From Shewanella chilikensis (GTDB taxonomy: Bacteria > Pseudomonadota > Gammaproteobacteria > Enterobacterales > Shewanellaceae): a DNA stretch of 64,000 nucleotides. The notes below the pieces were generated by a model, which did no database searches, was not told the origin of the DNA, and worked only from the letters and a program-made list of their open reading frames with translations. The DNA is taken from contig NZ_NIJM01000007.1 of assembly GCF_002836945.1 (NCBI RefSeq), forward strand, positions 47,984-111,983, given 5' to 3'. Made by a program: the position numbers and the translations under genes. This document shows, one piece after another, positions 35,305 to 44,464 of this stretch (positions within the stretch are counted from its first letter, which is position 1; each line of letters starts with the position of its first letter).

Positions 35305-36669
35305 TCAGGCGCAGATACTGGTAACCTTAATGGCCAGGCCACCCTGACTGGTTTCCCGGTACTTGGCGCTCATGTCCTTGCCGGTTTCATACATGGTGGC
35401 TATCACCTTATCCAGGCTGACTCTGGGCTCACAGTTACGCCGCAGCGCCATTCGGGCCGAGTTAACCGCCTTCACGGCGGCAATGGCGTTACGCTCAATA
35501 CAGGGCACTTGAACCTGCCCGGCGACAGGATCGCAAGTAAGCCCCAGATTGTGCTCCATGCCGATTTCGGCCGCCATACACACCTGGGCTGGGCTGGCTC
35601 CCATCAGCTCGGCCAAACCGGCCGCCGCCATGGAGCAGGCAACCCCGACCTCACCCTGACACCCTACTTCGGCACCCGAGATAGAGGCATTACGCTTGTA
35701 AAGCCCACCTATGGCCGCGGCGGTCAGCAAAAAGCGACTGTACTCCTTCTGCCCCAAAGGACGAATGAACTTGTCAAAATAGGCCATCACGGCCGGAATA
35801 ATCCCGGCCGCTCCATTGGTCGGCGAAGTCACTACCCGACCACCGGCCGCATTTTCCTCACTGACCGCCAGGGCAAACAGGTTCACCCAATCGACTATGA
35901 CCATAGGATCGCTGGAGAGACGCTCCCCGGTTTGCAATTGCCGCAACAGTGCCGGTGCCCGCCTTGGCACTCTCAATGGCCCGGCCAGAATCCCTTCGGT
36001 ATGACATCCCTTGTCGATGGCTTGCTTCATTGTGTGCCAGATATTGCCAAGACCGCGGTAGATGCGCTCCTCTGGAGCCAACGCCTTTTCATTGGCCAGC
36101 ATCAGCGCACTGATACTCATGCCGTGTTCGCGGCACAGTGCCAGCAACTCTTCGGCATTGGTAAAGGGGTAAGGTAAGCTCTGCTCACTCGCAACTTGTT
36201 TACCAAAGTCGGCCTCTTCCACCACAAAACCACCGCCGATGGAATAGTAGGTCTTGCTGGTCAATACCAGCTCACCGGCCCAGGCGGTGAGCCGCATGGC
36301 ATTTTCATGCAGCGGCAGGGTCTCACTATGAAACTGCACGGCATCGGCCGGAAAGGCCACCTTGTGCCCGTGTCCGAGCACGAGTTCACCACAGGCCTGC
36401 ACCTGCTGGATAAATGCCGGGATCGCATCTATATCCACAGCCTCCGGACTATTGCCCGCCAACCCCATAATGATGGCGATATCTGTATGGTGGCCCTTGC
36501 CGGTCAGCGACAGTGAACCATAAACATCGACACTTACCCGGGTTAGCCGACTCAAACGTCCTTCAAGATGCAGCTGCTCGACAAAATCCCGCGCCGCCTT
36601 CATAGGGCCTACAGTATGAGAGCTGGAAGGGCCCACACCTATCTTGAAAATATCAAAGGTACTGAACAT
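35305..36669 (-). CDS. sdaA: L-serine ammonia-lyase, iron-sulfur type
   Basis: A 454-residue single-chain L-serine deaminase making pyruvate and ammonia. The N-terminal beta domain begins MFSTFDIFKIGVGPSSSHTVGPM. The alpha domain has SPTNGAAGIIPAVM, ACSMAAAGLAELMG, EHNLGLTCDPVAGQVQVPCIERN and further cysteines suited to the [4Fe-4S] cluster. GAGG lies five bases before the ATG at 36669. It follows a serine transporter gene by 15 bases, giving an uptake-and-degrade operon. E. coli has sdaA and sdaB paralogues; which this matches better cannot be told, so the symbol is generic. Confidence 0.92.
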   Translation of the reverse strand: MFSTFDIFKIGVGPSSSHTVGPMKAARDFVEQLHLEGRLSRLTRVSVDVYGSLSLTGKGHHTDIAIIMGLAGNSPEAVDIDAIPAFIQQVQACGELVLGHGHKVAFPADAVQFHSETLPLHENAMRLTAWAGELVLTSKTYYSIGGGFVVEEADFGKQVASEQSLPYPFTNAEELLALCREHGMSISALMLANEKALAPEERIYRGLGNIWHTMKQAIDKGCHTEGILAGPLRVPRRAPALLRQLQTGERLSSDPMVIVDWVNLFALAVSEENAAGGRVVTSPTNGAAGIIPAVMAYFDKFIRPLGQKEYSRFLLTAAAIGGLYKRNASISGAEVGCQGEVGVACSMAAAGLAELMGASPAQVCMAAEIGMEHNLGLTCDPVAGQVQVPCIERNAIAAVKAVNSARMALRRNCEPRVSLDKVIATMYETGKDMSAKYRETSQGGLAIKVTSICA

Positions 36670-36684
36670 GCTCACCTCAGTAAC

Positions 36685-37998
36685 TTATCCTTGGAAGAAG
36701 GAGTAAAAAATGGCGGTCATGGACATCAAACCGGCCACTATCACAAAGATGTTGCTCAAACGACCGCGATAGGCTTTGAGTGCCGGTACTTTGTAAACAG
36801 CATACATAGGCATCAGGTAGAGAATGGCCGCGATCACTGGGCCGCCCAGAGCTTCAATCATAGTCAGGATACTGGGGTTGGCGATTGCCGCGCCCCAAAC
36901 AGTCAGAAACATAAACAGCTGAATACCGCGATTCAGCCCCTTGTCGCTGCAACGCTCTCGAACGAATGGCAACTGTTTGGAGGCAATTCCCTTCAACCCT
37001 TCAGTGGCTCCCAGATAGTGGCCAAAGAAAGAGGAAACTATGGCCACAAACGCAACAACCGGCCCCACATAGCTGATAAACGCACTGTCATGGATATTGG
37101 CCAGGTAAGACAAAATCGGCAAGTTGGATGCCTTGGCTTGTGCCAGCTGTGCCGGACTCATGGCCAGTACACAGGAAAACACAAACAGCATCACAAACCC
37201 CAGCAACATCATGGCAGTATTACGCAAGATCATATCGGCCTTCTTGGCCGCATTGGCGCCATGTTCCCGCTTCAGTGATACCGCAAACTGGGAAATTGCC
37301 GGAGAATGGTTAAAGGAGAAGATCAACACAGGGATGGTGACCCAAACAATACCGAGAAACTCTCCGGCCGAAGGAACCTGCATCAAGGCATCCAGCTTCC
37401 AATCGGGAATGAGATAGAGCGACATAAACAGCAAGATGCCAACCAGAGGATAAACCAGGAATTGAGTCACTTTGAGCATCAGCCGCTCACCGGCCACCAT
37501 CACGGCCATCATACCGGCAATCAAAGCACCGGACAGTAACCAACGCGGCAAAGATGCCATCCCCAATTGATGCACCATAAAACTGTCAACCGTATTGGTA
37601 ATACTCACGCCATAAATCAACACAATGGGGTAGATGGCCAAAAAATAGAGCCAGGTAATGGCGCGACCTGCGCCAACACCGAAGTACTCCTCGACCACTT
37701 GAGTGATATCACTGCCTTCAATCTTCGAGGCACAAACAAAGCGAGACAAGCCCCGGTGAGAAAGATAGGTCATGGGACCTATCAAAATGGTCAGCAACAA
37801 CAGCGGCCAAAAACCACCGAGACCGGCATTCATAGGTAAAAACAGGATCCCGGCGCCCACGGCAGTGCCAAACAGACTCAGCATCCAGGTGGTATCCTGG
37901 GCCGTCCAGGCCAGTGAGCCTGACACTTGTCCCTTTCCCGGTGTGGTGGGGGTCAGTACTGCGTCTTGAACCTGCGTACCTGTGATCTCTTGTTGCAT
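36685..37998 (-). CDS. sdaC: Serine transporter, SdaC-like
   Basis: A 437-residue amino-acid transporter of the HAAAP/STP family with 11 hydrophobic segments. Segments such as SLFGTAVGAGILFLPMNAGLGGFWP and FSFNHSPAISQFAVSLKREHG match the SdaC serine:proton symporter. AAGG precedes the ATG at 37998; the N-terminal extension of the longer frame is not supported. It heads an operon with sdaA, which would remove the imported serine. Confidence 0.9.
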   Translation of the reverse strand: MQQEITGTQVQDAVLTPTTPGKGQVSGSLAWTAQDTTWMLSLFGTAVGAGILFLPMNAGLGGFWPLLLLTILIGPMTYLSHRGLSRFVCASKIEGSDITQVVEEYFGVGAGRAITWLYFLAIYPIVLIYGVSITNTVDSFMVHQLGMASLPRWLLSGALIAGMMAVMVAGERLMLKVTQFLVYPLVGILLFMSLYLIPDWKLDALMQVPSAGEFLGIVWVTIPVLIFSFNHSPAISQFAVSLKREHGANAAKKADMILRNTAMMLLGFVMLFVFSCVLAMSPAQLAQAKASNLPILSYLANIHDSAFISYVGPVVAFVAIVSSFFGHYLGATEGLKGIASKQLPFVRERCSDKGLNRGIQLFMFLTVWGAAIANPSILTMIEALGGPVIAAILYLMPMYAVYKVPALKAYRGRLSNIFVIVAGLMSMTAIFYSFFQG

Positions 37999-38417
37999 AA
38001 GGATTACCTTAACTTCGGCTTTAATTGGCGGCAAGCATAGCCAATCGCCCACCAAAGAAATTGATCTGAACCGCCATTCACGACACTGAACTTGAGCTCT
38101 ACGTCATAACTGGGATCCAGATCGGCCTTTGGCTGTAATAAAATTTCAATTAAGCAACAAGTTGATTCCACCCCGCAAAGCCGTGGAAACACAGACGCTA
38201 CCTTGAATGTCAGCCGGTAAAGCATCAGGTTTGCAGAGAAAAACAGCAACAGAGATCACCGGCACGTTCGAGATAAAAATATGACATGACTCAACAAGGC
38301 TGAATTAAAACCCGACAGTGGTCACGGTCCAAGTTGTAATTTTATTAACAAACCGGCAGCAGGCAAAAAAAATGCCGCTCATCGAGATGAACGGCATTGA
38401 AGCTGAAAGAATAGCGC
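37999..38417. promoter_or_regulatory. Gap upstream of sdaC containing the acylase terminator
   Basis: A 419-base region. Its left part must hold the sdaC promoter; no operator is clear. An 81-codon minus-strand frame (38004-38249) ends just before sdaC but starts with TTG, lacks a ribosome-binding site and has no family look, so it is not called a gene. The right end is the terminator described separately. Confidence 0.4.
38363..38398 (-). terminator. Terminator after the acylase gene
   Basis: On the minus strand AATGCCGTTCATC pairs with GATGAGCGGCATT apart from one mismatch, and a run of eight T bases follows. Confidence 0.88.
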
Positions 38418-40979
38418 TTAACGCTCGAGCGTCAGTTCCATCTTGGATACGGTTGCCGCATCAATATCCGCTTCTTTGAACAGCAAGGGGCGGAAACGTT
38501 TCTCACTGGAGTAGAGCGCGGTCTGATCGGCAAACTCGGGACGCAGAATATTGCTGGTCTCTGAGTAGGTCAGTATCCCTCTCGCCTCCGGGCCCTCATC
38601 GGTAAAGCTCACCGCCATCATCCAGCTGGAGCCATAACGAACCTGATAGCCCTTGGCGCTCAGACCGGAATCCAGCGCTTTGCCGCTCAGAATATCGGTT
38701 GCCGGAGCGTAAGAGTGCTGCGGGATAAGCGTGTCGTCACCACTGGTCTTGGTGGAAAATACGTTGAAACCACCCTCGGCATGATGACTGCCGGGCCAGG
38801 GCAAACGCACGCCACTGGCACTGCCATCCGGCAATGAACGCTCGACAAACTGCACACTGCCAAGGGGCGCATCAACGGCAAAACCGGCCGCTTCCAGGTT
38901 GAGCGCGGCATGTGCCAGCGCAGTGAGCGCCGAACCGTCAGGACTCAGCCCTGTGGGAGTGGTCGCCGGCTGCAAATAATCAAAGCCTTGGGTCAACATG
39001 GTTTTGTCATTGAACAGGTGGGCGAATTCCCGAAGCAAGGCGCCGCCTTTACTGTCGTTGTCCTGATGACCATTCCAGGCCTTGAGCGCCGCGCAGGCAG
39101 CGCTGATATCCTTGGCAAGGGTACCGACCATTACAGGTTCACTGCCCTTGGCCTCGCACTGGGCAATCAGATCATCCAAAACCATTTCGGCCAGATAGCT
39201 GCGGTTGTTGAGCACTGCCGCCTCCAGTTCATCCAGGTTGAACTTGCCATCACTACCGGCGGCATCACCAAGCAGCTTGAGCCCCATGCGGGTTCTCATG
39301 CTCAGTTGGCCACGCTCCGGGCCATACATGGGGGAGAAATACTCCAGCGGCTCGGCCGGGTTGGTAGACCAGAAGGAGTTGTTGGAGTTTTGTACAAAGT
39401 CTGTGCGTTCCAACTTGGGCGCCCGCTCGAAAGGCGTGGGGCCATCGAAAGCGAACAATGAGGTATTGCCCGGCAATATGGTAAAGCCTGCCTGCGCCTT
39501 GGCCGCCTTGATCTCAGGGGAAGTCTTCAGCAATACCACAGCCGCCTCGGATAATCCAGGCACGGTAGAGTCATCGATATAGAAGGCGTTGCCTTCCCTG
39601 TCGGCATACATGGTGTTGTTGAAGATCATGCCGTCATAGTCTTTAAATGCCTGCACAAACTCCTGCTTGTTGGCGGCCATGTTCATCGCCAGCCAGTGAT
39701 CCACGGGATCCATGGTCGCCATGTTGGCATCCTGCAACATAAAGGCCTGGCCATCATCCCAGCCAAAAGGTGCCTGGGTGGCAGGCGCTTCGACTATAGG
39801 TCCCTTGGGAGTGGTATAGATATCTTTTTCGGCTACCAGCATACCCGCCGGACCGGCATTGACCAGCACCTGCACGGTTTCCTTGCTGATAGGCATAGGC
39901 TCACCGTCAAACAGATACTGCATTCGGTCGCCGGAAACCAGCTCCAGATTATAGACCACAAAATGTTCGGCGGTGGAGAAGGTATGGGTCCAGGCGAGAT
40001 CTTTGTTGAAACCAATATTGATTGGGCCCGGCATGCCTACCAGAGAGCCGCCCATCACATCCAGGTGACCGGGAATGGTGGCATGGGACTGCCAGAACCT
40101 CAGGTTACCCGTATGCGGGAAGTGCGGGTTCCCAAGCACCATGCCCTTGCCGTTTTCCGTCTTGTCTTTGCCAAGGCCCCAGCCGTTGGAGCCCAGTTCA
40201 CCCGGGTTGGTCTCCGGGGTTGAAATATTGGCGGCTCTGGCAATCAGCTTGCTGTTGATGTCATTGACAAAAGCGGTCTGGGCGGCAGAGGCCGGAGCCG
40301 GGCCGACTATTCGCGGCAGATATTCATCACCATCACCCGGATTGGCGTAAAAAATAAGATCCAGGAAGTTGGCCGCCCCCGGTAACAGGGCAATTGAAAA
40401 CAGGTAGGTCACCACATCTTCAGGTTCAATAGGCTTGACCCAGGGTTGCCCGGCACAGAAGGGCTCGGCCTGTTGCTTGCCTTCGGCCACATCGCTTAAA
40501 TACCGGTTATAGCCGGCGACAAACCCGCTGATCAGTGCCCGGGAGTTTTCGCTGAATTCAGGCCATTTGACCTCGGCCTGAGCTCTGACCTTGAGCGCCT
40601 TGTAGGCAAAGTCGGAGATCAGGTTGCCATTGTCTTCCCGGGCCGGGATCCCTGTGGTGAAGTCCAAGCTGGCATGGGGGCCGAAATACATGGAACGCTC
40701 TGAGTTGGCCTTAACAAAACCATCGGCCAGGATACACAGATTATCCTGAGCCTGCACATAGCCGTTACCGAATCCCAGGCTTTCCAAATTGTCGGCTTGA
40801 ATATGAGGTACACCGAAACTGGTGCGCCGAACGCTGACCGAGAGCTTGCCGTCCGGTGCAAATGCCTGCAGTGTGTTATCGACCGGAGGCGGGTTCTGAT
40901 CATTATCGTCATCCGAACAGCCAACGAGTGCCAGGGTGCCTGCCAGCCCCATGGCGTACATGAGTTTGTTGAATTTCAT
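38418..40979 (-). CDS. Penicillin-acylase-family lipoprotein (possible acyl-homoserine-lactone acylase)
   Basis: An 853-residue Ntn-hydrolase precursor. It has a lipoprotein signal with lipobox ALVGC (Cys21), an acidic linker, an alpha-chain region to about residue 263, and the autocleavage site before Ser264 in LGSNGWGLG, the new N-terminal nucleophile of the beta chain. GNPHFPH and TWTHTFSTAEHF-like segments follow the family pattern. Members hydrolyse amide bonds of penicillins, acyl-homoserine lactones or lipopeptides; the long form with TPxGP-type segments suits the PvdQ/aculeacin-acylase side, but the substrate is not decided. The ATG at 40979 follows GAGAT; the longer frame lacks the signal peptide start. 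Confidence 0.85.
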   Translation of the reverse strand: MKFNKLMYAMGLAGTLALVGCSDDDNDQNPPPVDNTLQAFAPDGKLSVSVRRTSFGVPHIQADNLESLGFGNGYVQAQDNLCILADGFVKANSERSMYFGPHASLDFTTGIPAREDNGNLISDFAYKALKVRAQAEVKWPEFSENSRALISGFVAGYNRYLSDVAEGKQQAEPFCAGQPWVKPIEPEDVVTYLFSIALLPGAANFLDLIFYANPGDGDEYLPRIVGPAPASAAQTAFVNDINSKLIARAANISTPETNPGELGSNGWGLGKDKTENGKGMVLGNPHFPHTGNLRFWQSHATIPGHLDVMGGSLVGMPGPINIGFNKDLAWTHTFSTAEHFVVYNLELVSGDRMQYLFDGEPMPISKETVQVLVNAGPAGMLVAEKDIYTTPKGPIVEAPATQAPFGWDDGQAFMLQDANMATMDPVDHWLAMNMAANKQEFVQAFKDYDGMIFNNTMYADREGNAFYIDDSTVPGLSEAAVVLLKTSPEIKAAKAQAGFTILPGNTSLFAFDGPTPFERAPKLERTDFVQNSNNSFWSTNPAEPLEYFSPMYGPERGQLSMRTRMGLKLLGDAAGSDGKFNLDELEAAVLNNRSYLAEMVLDDLIAQCEAKGSEPVMVGTLAKDISAACAALKAWNGHQDNDSKGGALLREFAHLFNDKTMLTQGFDYLQPATTPTGLSPDGSALTALAHAALNLEAAGFAVDAPLGSVQFVERSLPDGSASGVRLPWPGSHHAEGGFNVFSTKTSGDDTLIPQHSYAPATDILSGKALDSGLSAKGYQVRYGSSWMMAVSFTDEGPEARGILTYSETSNILRPEFADQTALYSSEKRFRPLLFKEADIDAATVSKMELTLER

Positions 40980-41210
40980 TATAATTATCTCTTTTTTAAT
41001 GCCATTTATCCGACAAGGCCCAGCCCCTTGAACAATACAACTCCCCAAAGCCATACGGGTTTGTCGTGGCGCCTATGTCGTGTCCCTCGGTGCATCTTGC
41101 GTTGTGATTTATGGCGCGTCACAATGACGCCCAACTCAAGGTCACACCTCCGACCATTTAAACAACGATTCAAACGCCCGTCTACATTAAAGATCCATTA
41201 AAAAACAAAT

Positions 41211-41747
41211 ATGAAACAAAAACAGTTACAGATAGTGGTGGGTTCCACCAACCCGGTGAAAATCAAAGCCGCCGAGAATGCGGTTCGCGCCCTGCATCCC
41301 GACGCCGAAATCCACTGCCAAGCCATGAAGGCGCCATCCGGTGTGGCGGAGCAACCCATGACAGATGCCGATACCCGCCAGGGAGCCATCAACAGGGTCG
41401 AATGGTGCAAAGCTAATGCAGATGCCGATTACTATCTGGCAATGGAAGGTGGGGTGGATGATTTCCCCCAGGGGCCGGCCACCTTTGCCTATGTCGTCAT
41501 AGCCACCAAAGAACGCCTCTGCGTCGGCCGCAGTGCTCACCTACCCCTGCCGCCCAAGGTTTATGCCGCGCTCAAGGCCGGTGAAGAGCTGGGGGATGTG
41601 ATGGATTCGCTGTTCAATACCGTCAATGTCAAACAGGCAGGTGGCGCCATAGGGCTCTTGACCCAAGGGCAAGCTACTCGCGAGAGTATTTATCACTCGG
41701 CCTTGCTGCTCGCATCGGCGCCACTGCGTTACCCGGAGCTTTACTGA
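41211..41747 (+). CDS. yjjX: Inosine/xanthosine triphosphatase
   Basis: A 178-residue YjjX-type NTPase that removes ITP and XTP from the nucleotide pool. The family start IVVGSTNPVKIKAAENAV, the EQPMTDADTRQGAINR segment and AMEGGVDD are intact, and the C-terminal TRESIYHSALLLA is typical. The ATG at 41211 has a weak ribosome-binding site, but the first-residue match to the family supports it. It is divergent from the acylase gene. Confidence 0.9.
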   Translation: MKQKQLQIVVGSTNPVKIKAAENAVRALHPDAEIHCQAMKAPSGVAEQPMTDADTRQGAINRVEWCKANADADYYLAMEGGVDDFPQGPATFAYVVIATKERLCVGRSAHLPLPPKVYAALKAGEELGDVMDSLFNTVNVKQAGGAIGLLTQGQATRESIYHSALLLASAPLRYPELY

Positions 41748-41939
41748 TACCAGTCACCACTGTTATTAATAGGTGCTGTTACCAATGAGCAGCGCAATCA
41801 ATCACAGTGGTGTTTACATTGACCGGCTTCCGCTCATTTCTTCCTATTACCTGTGAAGATGCCCGGCCCTTGCCCACCCAATCCATGAAACAAGCTGTTG
41901 CAAATAGATACAGACTGAGCTAACTTGAACTTAGCATTA

Positions 41940-41954
41940 GTTGCTTGTCGCAAC
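41940..41954 (+). promoter_or_regulatory. Palindrome upstream of the MarR-GNAT gene
   Basis: GTTGC-TTGTC-GCAAC is a perfect 5-bp inverted repeat with a five-base spacer, ending 31 bases before the start codon. Palindromes of this size and place are usual for autoregulating MarR proteins. Binding is inference. Confidence 0.35.
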
Positions 41955-41985
41955 CAATTTATCTTTTTGCGAGGTAACCCCTTAG

Positions 41986-42963
41986 ATGTCCCTCAACATA
42001 AAGCCTCATGTCACTGAAACCGGCAATCAGCAAGAATCACCTCAGGATGATCTGACCCAGGTCAGTCCTGTACTTAGACAACTGTCACGTCACCTGGTAC
42101 GGCAACTGGGCATGTTATCCGGCGCCTGTGGGCAACTGCCGCTGACCCCGGTGCAGGCACACACACTGCTGGAGCTGGGACAAAAAGATCTCAGTATCAA
42201 GGAGCTGGGAAACCTGCTCAATATCGATAAATCCAATGCCAGTCGTGCCGTCAGTCACCTGGTCAAGAAACAACTTGTGCAAACCAAGGCCAATCCCAGG
42301 GACAATCGCTGTCTGCAGGTCAGCCTAACCCCTGCCGGTCATAAGATGCTGAAACAGTTGGATACTCAGCAAGATAACCAATTTGCGGACATTCTTGCCC
42401 AGTTGGCACCGAGCGAGGTGACCCAACTGGAAGCCAGCCTGCGCTGCTACAATAAGGCGATTACCAAAGCCAAGAGCCAACAGGGGGTGGTCATCAGGGC
42501 ACTACAGGCAGCAGATGATGCCGAGTTGGCCGCCGTGATACGCGCAGTATCGGCCGAGTATGGCCTGACTCCCGATAAGGGCTACAGTGTAGCCGACCCG
42601 ACCCTGGATCACCTGAGTCGCCAATATAGTCAGCCAGGCAGCCAATATTGGATAATTGAAAAACAGCAGCAACTGCTTGGCGGTGCAGGTATCGCACCAT
42701 TGCCCGGCGAAGAAGGCATTTGTGAGTTGCAGAAGATGTACTTTATGCCCGCACTGCGAGGCCTGGGGCTCTCCCGCCGTTTGGCACTGCAATGTCTCAG
42801 CTTTGCCCGCGAGCAGGGATATAAGGCTTGCTATCTCGAAACCACCCAACTGTTGCCACAAGCGCTTGGCCTCTACGCCAGCCTGGGCTTTACCACCTTA
42901 CCCAAGCCCCTTGGCAATACCGGCCACAGCGCCTGCGAAATCCCCATGTTGTTGACGCTGTAA
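41986..42963 (+). CDS. MarR helix-turn-helix fused to GNAT acetyltransferase
   Basis: A 325-residue two-domain protein. Residues 25-160 are a MarR-type winged helix (LGNLLNIDKSNASRAVSHLVKK; NPRDNRCLQVSLTPAG). Residues 165-325 are a GNAT domain with acetyl-CoA loop MYFMPALRGLGLSRRLALQCL. The fusion is a known arrangement, but substrates are rarely known. The ATG at 41986 follows GAGG by 11 bases. Monocistronic, convergent with a DUF3718 gene five bases away. Confidence 0.88.
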   Translation: MSLNIKPHVTETGNQQESPQDDLTQVSPVLRQLSRHLVRQLGMLSGACGQLPLTPVQAHTLLELGQKDLSIKELGNLLNIDKSNASRAVSHLVKKQLVQTKANPRDNRCLQVSLTPAGHKMLKQLDTQQDNQFADILAQLAPSEVTQLEASLRCYNKAITKAKSQQGVVIRALQAADDAELAAVIRAVSAEYGLTPDKGYSVADPTLDHLSRQYSQPGSQYWIIEKQQQLLGGAGIAPLPGEEGICELQKMYFMPALRGLGLSRRLALQCLSFAREQGYKACYLETTQLLPQALGLYASLGFTTLPKPLGNTGHSACEIPMLLTL

Positions 42964-42968
42964 CGAAC

Positions 42969-43358
42969 TCAGCTGCCTAGGCGATCTTGGATGGCCAGGG
43001 TAATAATGCTGGCGCCAAAACCATTGGCGTCGGCCCAATCGACTATGGTCTTGCCGTCAGCTTCCACCACTTCCAGTTCGGTTTTTGACAAGCGCTTGGC
43101 AATAAACTCGCCGGTATCTTCGGCATTGCTGTGATAGGCAGTACGCAGCAGGCTTTCGCCGTCACAGGAGAGCCCGGAATAGATATTACGCAGCTTCACT
43201 CGGTTCTCTTTCAATTTCTTACGCAGGCGATTTTTGTCGTTGGACTTGACGTAATCACAGATACTGGCAGCCAAAAGATCTTCGGCTTTAGCAGTTGAAG
43301 GGGTTGACACTGAAGATACAGCAATCAGTGCAGCAATGGCCACGGGCAACAGGCGCAT
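42969..43358 (-). CDS. DUF3718-family exported protein
   Basis: A 129-residue protein with a signal peptide ending about TAKA and a small domain with two cysteines (SICDYV; GLSCDGESLLRTAY), matching the DUF3718 family found mostly in Shewanella and relatives. Function unknown. AAAGGAG precedes the ATG at 43358. It stands downstream of folA, separated by a strong terminator, so it is transcribed on its own. Confidence 0.78.
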   Translation of the reverse strand: MRLLPVAIAALIAVSSVSTPSTAKAEDLLAASICDYVKSNDKNRLRKKLKENRVKLRNIYSGLSCDGESLLRTAYHSNAEDTGEFIAKRLSKTELEVVEADGKTIVDWADANGFGASIITLAIQDRLGS

Positions 43359-43389
43359 CTGACACTCCTTTTTGTAATAGTTATTAAAA

Positions 43390-43429
43390 CCAAGAGTCCC
43401 CGGCAGACAAGTCTGCCGGGGACTCTTGG
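43390..43429 (-). terminator. Terminator after folA with 19-bp perfect stem
   Basis: CCAAGAGTCCCCGGCAGAC pairs perfectly with 43411-43429; only AA lies between, so the actual loop opens to four or more. On the minus strand TTTTAATAA follows. It is the longest perfect hairpin in the window. Confidence 0.85.
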
Positions 43430-43490
43430 CATAAGGATCGCTTCGTGGCCGGTGCCACTCACGTTTCAGGGTTCAAAAGTCCGTTACAAT

Positions 43491-43973
43491 TTAACATTTT
43501 CTAATCATATTGATAAAGCGAAAACTCAACCCATTTACACTGCTGCCACTTTCCTCATAAACTTGCTGCCAGCTGCCATCGTCCCATTCAGGAAAACGAG
43601 TGTCCCCTTCCACTTGTAAGTCTATCTCTGTCAGATACAGCCTATCGGCCTGAGGCAGGATTTCACGGTAGAGCTGACCACCACCTATTACCACCAACTC
43701 TTCGCAGTTTCCTGCCGCTTCCACTGCCTCTTCAAAAGAAGAAACCCGGGTAACACCTTCCGGGGCGTAGTCGCTCTGACGGCTGATCACTATGTTATGG
43801 CGTCCGGGTAGAGGACGACCTATTGATTCGAAGGTCTTACGTCCCATCACCACTGGCTTTCCCAAAGTCATCTGCTTGAAATGGCGCAAATCTTCCGGCA
43901 AGTGCCAGGGCATTTGGTTATCTTTGCCTATGACTCTGTCATGGGCCATGGCGGCAATCATGGCGATGCGCAT
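43491..43973 (-). CDS. folA: Dihydrofolate reductase
   Basis: A 160-residue type I DHFR that makes tetrahydrofolate with NADPH and is the target of trimethoprim. Motifs are complete: AAMAHDRVIGKDNQMPWHLPEDLRHFK, GRKTFESIGRPLPGRHNIV and VIGGGQLYREILPQADRLYLTEI. The length equals the E. coli enzyme. The ATG at 43973 has AAGGAG upstream. It lies 23 bases after yjjB on the same strand, so it may be co-transcribed with yjjPB. Confidence 0.96.
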   Translation of the reverse strand: MRIAMIAAMAHDRVIGKDNQMPWHLPEDLRHFKQMTLGKPVVMGRKTFESIGRPLPGRHNIVISRQSDYAPEGVTRVSSFEEAVEAAGNCEELVVIGGGQLYREILPQADRLYLTEIDLQVEGDTRFPEWDDGSWQQVYEESGSSVNGLSFRFINMIRKC

Positions 43974-43996
43974 ATACGCTCCTTGTTAATATTGGA

Positions 43997-44464
43997 TTAA
44001 ATCACCGGGCGGGTACGGAAATACAACAGGCTGGGCATGGCAAGACCAACAGACAAAGCACCGAGAATAAACACGGTTTTCAGGCCATTGGTAACCACCT
44101 GCTCCCACAACTCAGTGCTGAGCTGTGACTGGGCGGTCAATTGCACCAGGGCAATCACAGTGTTGTAGGCATAAGAACCCGGGATCATAGGGATAATCGC
44201 CGCCACGGCATACAGCAGCGGCGGTGCCAGATGACGCCTGGCAAAGGCTATGGTCACCATGCCTATGATGCCGGCAGCGGCAAAAGTGGCCCACTCTATC
44301 GGCAAACCAAACTGCAACATCAAGGTCCGTGAGCTGTGGCCTATGGCTCCGGCCAGAGCACAATAAAGCAGATAACGCCTGGGAACATTGAACAACATGG
44401 CAAAGCCCATGGCGGGGATAGCCGAGAAAAAGGCATCATTCAGCAGCAACAACAGAGTATCCAT
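43997..44464 (-). CDS. yjjB: YjjB/ThrE C-terminal-type membrane protein
   Basis: A 155-residue membrane protein with four or five hydrophobic segments, the YjjB (DUF3815) half of ThrE-like exporters (LAGAIGHSSRTLM; IIPMIPGSYAYNTVIAL). With YjjP it forms an exporter; in E. coli YjjPB has been linked to succinate export. The yjjP stop and this ATG overlap as TGATG at 44464; a GTG one codon earlier is also possible. The pair is clearly translationally coupled. Confidence 0.85.
   Translation of the reverse strand: MDTLLLLLNDAFFSAIPAMGFAMLFNVPRRYLLYCALAGAIGHSSRTLMLQFGLPIEWATFAAAGIIGMVTIAFARRHLAPPLLYAVAAIIPMIPGSYAYNTVIALVQLTAQSQLSTELWEQVVTNGLKTVFILGALSVGLAMPSLLYFRTRPVI

Noticed and set aside
38004..38249. 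81-codon minus-strand frame ending six bases before sdaC, considered as a leader peptide
   Set aside because: TTG start, no ribosome-binding site, no run of serine codons and no family look. The position next to sdaC is probably chance.
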